NCBI GenBank assembly: GCA_036244855.1
Contig: BQKZ01000437.1
Span: 36,254 to 100,253 of the forward strand
DNA: 64,000 nucleotides
Direction of reading: 5' to 3'
From: Temnopleurus reevesii
Lineage: Eukaryota > Echinodermata > Echinoidea > Temnopleuroida > Temnopleuridae
Every line of letters begins with the position of its first letter. Position 1 is the first letter of the stretch. Shown one piece after another: positions 60,281 through 64,000 of this stretch. The translations under genes were made by a program, and so were the position numbers. The notes below the pieces were generated by a model. It worked only from the letters and a program-made list of their open reading frames with translations, ran no database searches and had not been told where the DNA came from.

Positions 60281-60342
60281 GTCATCATTGTTATTGCTAT
60301 TATTGCTATTATTATTATCATTATTTCCGTATTTACTTTGGT
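60180..60342 (+). mobile_element. Truncated SINE tail with (ATT)n
   Basis: ggaaaagcgccatataataa resembles the aagcgctatataaa tail of the full SINE and is followed by about 130 bp of interrupted att repeats. Confidence 0.5.
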
Positions 60343-60521
60343 AGAACATGTAGAATGTAACAGTTTCTTTCGTGTAACCTAAGCATACGTTTGTATATAA
60401 GTAGAATGGTAGATATGTGTTTCCTGTAATACAGGGCCCAGAGGTAGAAAAGTACGTTGATAACTGATGGGGCTATCCCGTTACAATAAAACGTTTTAAA
60501 TAAGTAAAATATTAATTAATT

Positions 60522-60828
60522 TGCGGCGCCGCTGCACCCCGCAGTGTAGTGGTTCTGACTCTCGCCATTCAACCAGAGGGTCGTAGGTTCGAATCCTAAC
60601 TATGGCGTCAATTTCCTTCAGCGAGGAATTCATCCACATTGTGCTGCACTCAACCCAGGTGAGGTGAATGGGTACCCGGTAGGAATTCATTCCTTGAAAA
60701 AGCTGACGCGCCTGATAGCTGCACTGCTAAAGCCAGGGTAATAATGCTGCAATTGTAGAGCGCTTAGAGAATTTTATGTAATGAAGAGTTGATAAGCGCT
60801 ATATAAAAGCCGTTCATTATTATTAATG
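60522..60828 (+). mobile_element. tRNA-derived SINE, near full length
   Basis: A-box-like tgtagtggttctgactct at about 60545-60562, a perfect B box ggttcgaatcc at 60587-60597, and a body with aatttccttcagcgaggaatt, gggtacccggtagg and agccagggtaataat. The tail is aagcgctatataaaagc followed by cattattatta. It aligns throughout with the minus-strand copy at 39.7 kb. Confidence 0.9.
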
Positions 60829-60829
60829 A

Positions 60830-62780
60830 TGTGTTTTCATGTTTCGCATAAACTCAATGCTAATCGTTATTCTATTAGTGTTGTAAAAACCGTTTGTGAG
60901 TTCAATGTAAATTTAAGAATTGTGTAAAAATTGGGTCTTGAAACTGCATGGGGATTTCATTTGTCGAGCCTTATGACTAGTTTTTCGAACATGAAATTTC
61001 TCCGACACACTCTAATATTGGGTTTTGGGCACATGCATGTTTGTTTGGGAAAGACGAGTGCAAAACATGTTGCACAATACTGCACAATTTTGCATCTCAA
61101 AAAGCATGAAAACTTTTACCCAGGATTGAGGCAAGCAAATAATATGTTAAGAATGTATTGACCACACGTAATACAAACACTAGCAAGTATGATGCCATTT
61201 TTATGTAAGGATTTTAAACTATGTTATAAGTTAAGATGTTTTTAATGTTTTCATGTTTTAATGTATATTTTTTGTCTCGCTTTTACAATTAGGTTTATTC
61301 TTAACATTTTATACCTGTCCACTTTTTATACGCACGTACCTGTTGAAGAGCAGTCTTTTGATTTTTGACCTGCTGAAAAGCAGTCTTTTGATTGTAATTT
61401 TACCGTGAGTAAAAAAATGTACAGTACAACATAATACAGTAAAAGATAATACCAGCTCTTATCACGGAAAGGTTGAGACTCTAATGATGAAAATTGTTAT
61501 TCTACGTGTTTTTTTTTTTTTCTTGTTTGATTACAGGCAGCCATGTTGGAAGGAAGGATCTAAAGATAAGTCAAATGCGACGGATAAACACACACCAACC
61601 TATACCCATCCAGAAACCGATACACCTATACGACCTTCATCCAAAGATCTACGCATACATATACGCCAGGAGAAAATGTTAGCTTTTGCAGCCATCACCT
61701 ACAATCCCGCTCAACAAATAAAAGGAGATTCTCGAGAAGAAAAAAAGATTGGATATACATAAGAGTGACACCATATCATTTGGAGACTGTGCAGTAGGCA
61801 GGGAATCGCCTCATTTGATAACAGGTAAATAAACCATAGGCTATTTTTTTTTAATGAAAACAGAGCTTTACTCAATATTTGGTCAAAAAGTAGCATGCAT
61901 TTGTTCATGAATGTGCGCAATAATGTACCATAAAACTCTTTCCCGACAATTTTGCTAACATAAATACGTGCTCCCTTTTACCGAATATTCAGTAAACCAC
62001 TATTCATGACATATATCACACGAATTTTGAGACCACAACAATATTGTTTTATGAACTGATTGTTTTTTAAAGTTTGAATTTGATCGTTGAATCATATTTA
62101 GCGCCTATCTCGATCATAACAACAGTTTGTTTAATATATGGTGTATCTTGGATTATTTTCTGGATTAGACATAAGGATAATAAAACCAAAAATAAAATAA
62201 ACCAAAGCTAGATGCTCAAAATTTCGATTTTTGTTGTTGTTGTTGTTGCCAATTTTGTTCATAAGAATGTGTTCTTAATCAAGAAAAGAAATATTGGCTA
62301 CAGCTTATGTTACACGAGACTGTATATTTGTGATACATTATAAATGATAACTTTACCGACATCCATTTATATTTCACACAATTAATTTTTTCTATGTATT
62401 CTTCATACTAGATTCAATCTTATTTCGATTTGGAGACAAATATCGGGAGAAGTACCAGTCGCCTTTAACATGTTTTACTGGAGCTTGAACCTCTTGCTAG
62501 ACCCAGCATTTCCACATGTCCATATCCCACGTGTCTGGCTAATACATGGCATTTTGATACAAGTTGAATCTGCTCTCCGCATTACCTTTCGAGATTAAAT
62601 TTGTATCAGGATAAAGTTTATATCGTTTTTGACGTGTCCAATGTCAGCTAAGATATACACAGATGGAAAATAAATTTTGGTAAAGGAAACCTTGTGCATT
62701 TGTGTGGGCCAGAGTCAAGCCACAAATTTCAGGAATTTAATTCGATATACGATTTATAGTTATGCGTGCAATGCTGAATG
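60830..62780. other. Intergenic, no gene
   Basis: Short frames only. Two copies of gaaRagcagtcttttgatt occur near 61345 and 61375, and a short (ttg)n near 62230. Confidence 0.45.
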
Positions 62781-62792
62781 ATGGGGGGGGGG

Positions 62793-63316
62793 NNNNNNNN
62801 NNNNNNNNNNNNNNNNNNNNNNNNNNNNNNNNNNNNNNNNNNNNNNNNNNNNNNNNNNNNNNNNNNNNNNNNNNNNNNNNNNNNNNNNNNNNNNNNNNNN
62901 NNNNNNNNNNNNNNNNNNNNNNNNNNNNNNNNNNNNNNNNNNNNNNNNNNNNNNNNNNNNNNNNNNNNNNNNNNNNNNNNNNNNNNNNNNNNNNNNNNNN
63001 NNNNNNNNNNNNNNNNNNNNNNNNNNNNNNNNNNNNNNNNNNNNNNNNNNNNNNNNNNNNNNNNNNNNNNNNNNNNNNNNNNNNNNNNNNNNNNNNNNNN
63101 NNNNNNNNNNNNNNNNNNNNNNNNNNNNNNNNNNNNNNNNNNNNNNNNNNNNNNNNNNNNNNNNNNNNNNNNNNNNNNNNNNNNNNNNNNNNNNNNNNNN
63201 NNNNNNNNNNNNNNNNNNNNNNNNNNNNNNNNNNNNNNNNNNNNNNNNNNNNNNNNNNNNNNNNNNNNNNNNNNNNNNNNNNNNNNNNNNNNNNNNNNNN
63301 NNNNNNNNNNNNNNNN
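62793..63316. other. Assembly gap (524 N)
   Basis: Unknown sequence, preceded by 10 G. Confidence 1.
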
Positions 63317-63640
63317 GACATAGCACCATTTCAACGGGCATTATATCGAACAACGTGTTAATATTCTATAGAAAGACATGTTTCAATACATTTTTAACTC
63401 ATTTTGTGTAACAATACCCGGTGGTTACCGTCACTTCGTGAAAACACGGACGAATAGTCCCTTATGCTCAAAGCTCTCTGAGCCGTGAGGAATTAAGCCA
63501 TTGATTCTGTGTTTTTCAAGGCTGCATGGCTACACTAGAGAATAACTCAGCGATAATTAATCAATTGAAGGTAGGATGATGCTACGGCGTGCTTAAAACA
63601 CAACACACATTATTGGAGGGAAGAAAAAACAACGATACAC
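63317..63640. other. Intergenic, nothing recognised
   Basis: No gene or repeat recognised after the gap. Confidence 0.4.
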
Positions 63641-63644
63641 ATTT

Positions 63645-63990
63645 AGGTAGATAGATAGATACAATTTATTTCGACACTGTAAAAAAAACCAAACAGATAC
63701 AGAGTCTGGTTTACATTGGGGCCGTGTCATTAGCAGAATAGCCTATACAAGGTAAAATGACACTTCAATTAAAATAACATATACAATACAAATTAAGAGC
63801 ATTTACATTATACATTTATATTTATTTATTTTCCTCATTCATTTAAAAATTCATATTTTCCTCACTAATTCATTCATTACAAAATTAACGTACGAACAAT
63901 TATAAAAAGATGAAACAGATCAAATACAACGGAAATACAAAAGGCAAAATGAACATATATAACATAGCAACATACGAATGGAATAAATAT
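63645..63990 (-). mobile_element. Possible LINE 3' end, minus strand
   Basis: Read on the minus strand, sequence with cggccccaatgtaaacc leads to aataaattgtatctatc and a (tatc)n terminus at about 63645-63660. A polyadenylation-like aataaa plus a short tandem tail suggests a non-LTR element 3'UTR extending beyond the window. No coding part is visible. Confidence 0.35.
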
Positions 63991-64000
63991 GGAGGGATAG

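Overview
The window looks like eukaryotic, animal genomic DNA. It is AT-rich, and one conserved gene sits in a large excess of non-coding sequence full of microsatellites, tRNA-derived SINEs, hairpin (foldback/MITE-like) elements and local tandem duplications. The gene is a Shaker-type (Kv1) voltage-gated potassium channel. The intron-free coding region, the kinds of repeats and the frequent 'taggcctat' words suggest a marine invertebrate deuterostome, an echinoderm such as a sea urchin being my first guess. That assignment is inference; nothing here proves the species.

Layout. 1-4.4 kb: simple repeats (GAT, CA, GA) and diverged duplications. 4.4-7.5 kb: the Kv1 locus. It has a GC-richer candidate promoter, a candidate 5' untranslated exon ending at a consensus donor (5264/5265), a short intron with acceptor at 5637/5638, and a single-exon coding region at 5786-7489 (567 aa). 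Splicing at those sites would create an in-frame TGA just upstream, which supports the ATG at 5786 as the start. 7.5-37 kb: no recognisable gene. This stretch holds foldback elements (7.9, 10.4, 16.2, 29.8, 34.3, 36.1 kb), a 92-bp tandem repeat (12.7-13.3 kb), several twofold duplications and an 805-bp assembly gap. 37-47 kb: a weak coding-like segment, more foldbacks, a minus-strand SINE, a 217-bp gap and a cluster of back-to-back tandem duplications (43.8-45.1 kb). 47.9-50.3 kb: an array of purine-rich units with a conserved core, interrupted by a non-repetitive insert that carries a promoter-like patch and a large hairpin. 52.5-56.7 kb: paired foldbacks, then four ~375-bp pyrimidine-rich units each carrying a 75-nt exon-like core. 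57-64 kb: GT/GA repeats, a 270-bp duplication, a foldback half, a well-preserved SINE with a perfect B box, a 524-bp gap and a probable LINE 3' end.

The only gene whose function I can state is the Kv1 channel: a tetrameric, depolarisation-opened K+ channel with a complete voltage sensor, selectivity filter and C-terminal PDZ ligand. Its outer-pore lysine is the one seen in vertebrate Kv1.4. The rest is mainly of interest for its repeat biology: many structurally different hairpin elements, several sharing one terminal motif, and two arrays in which low-complexity tracts alternate with conserved unique cores.
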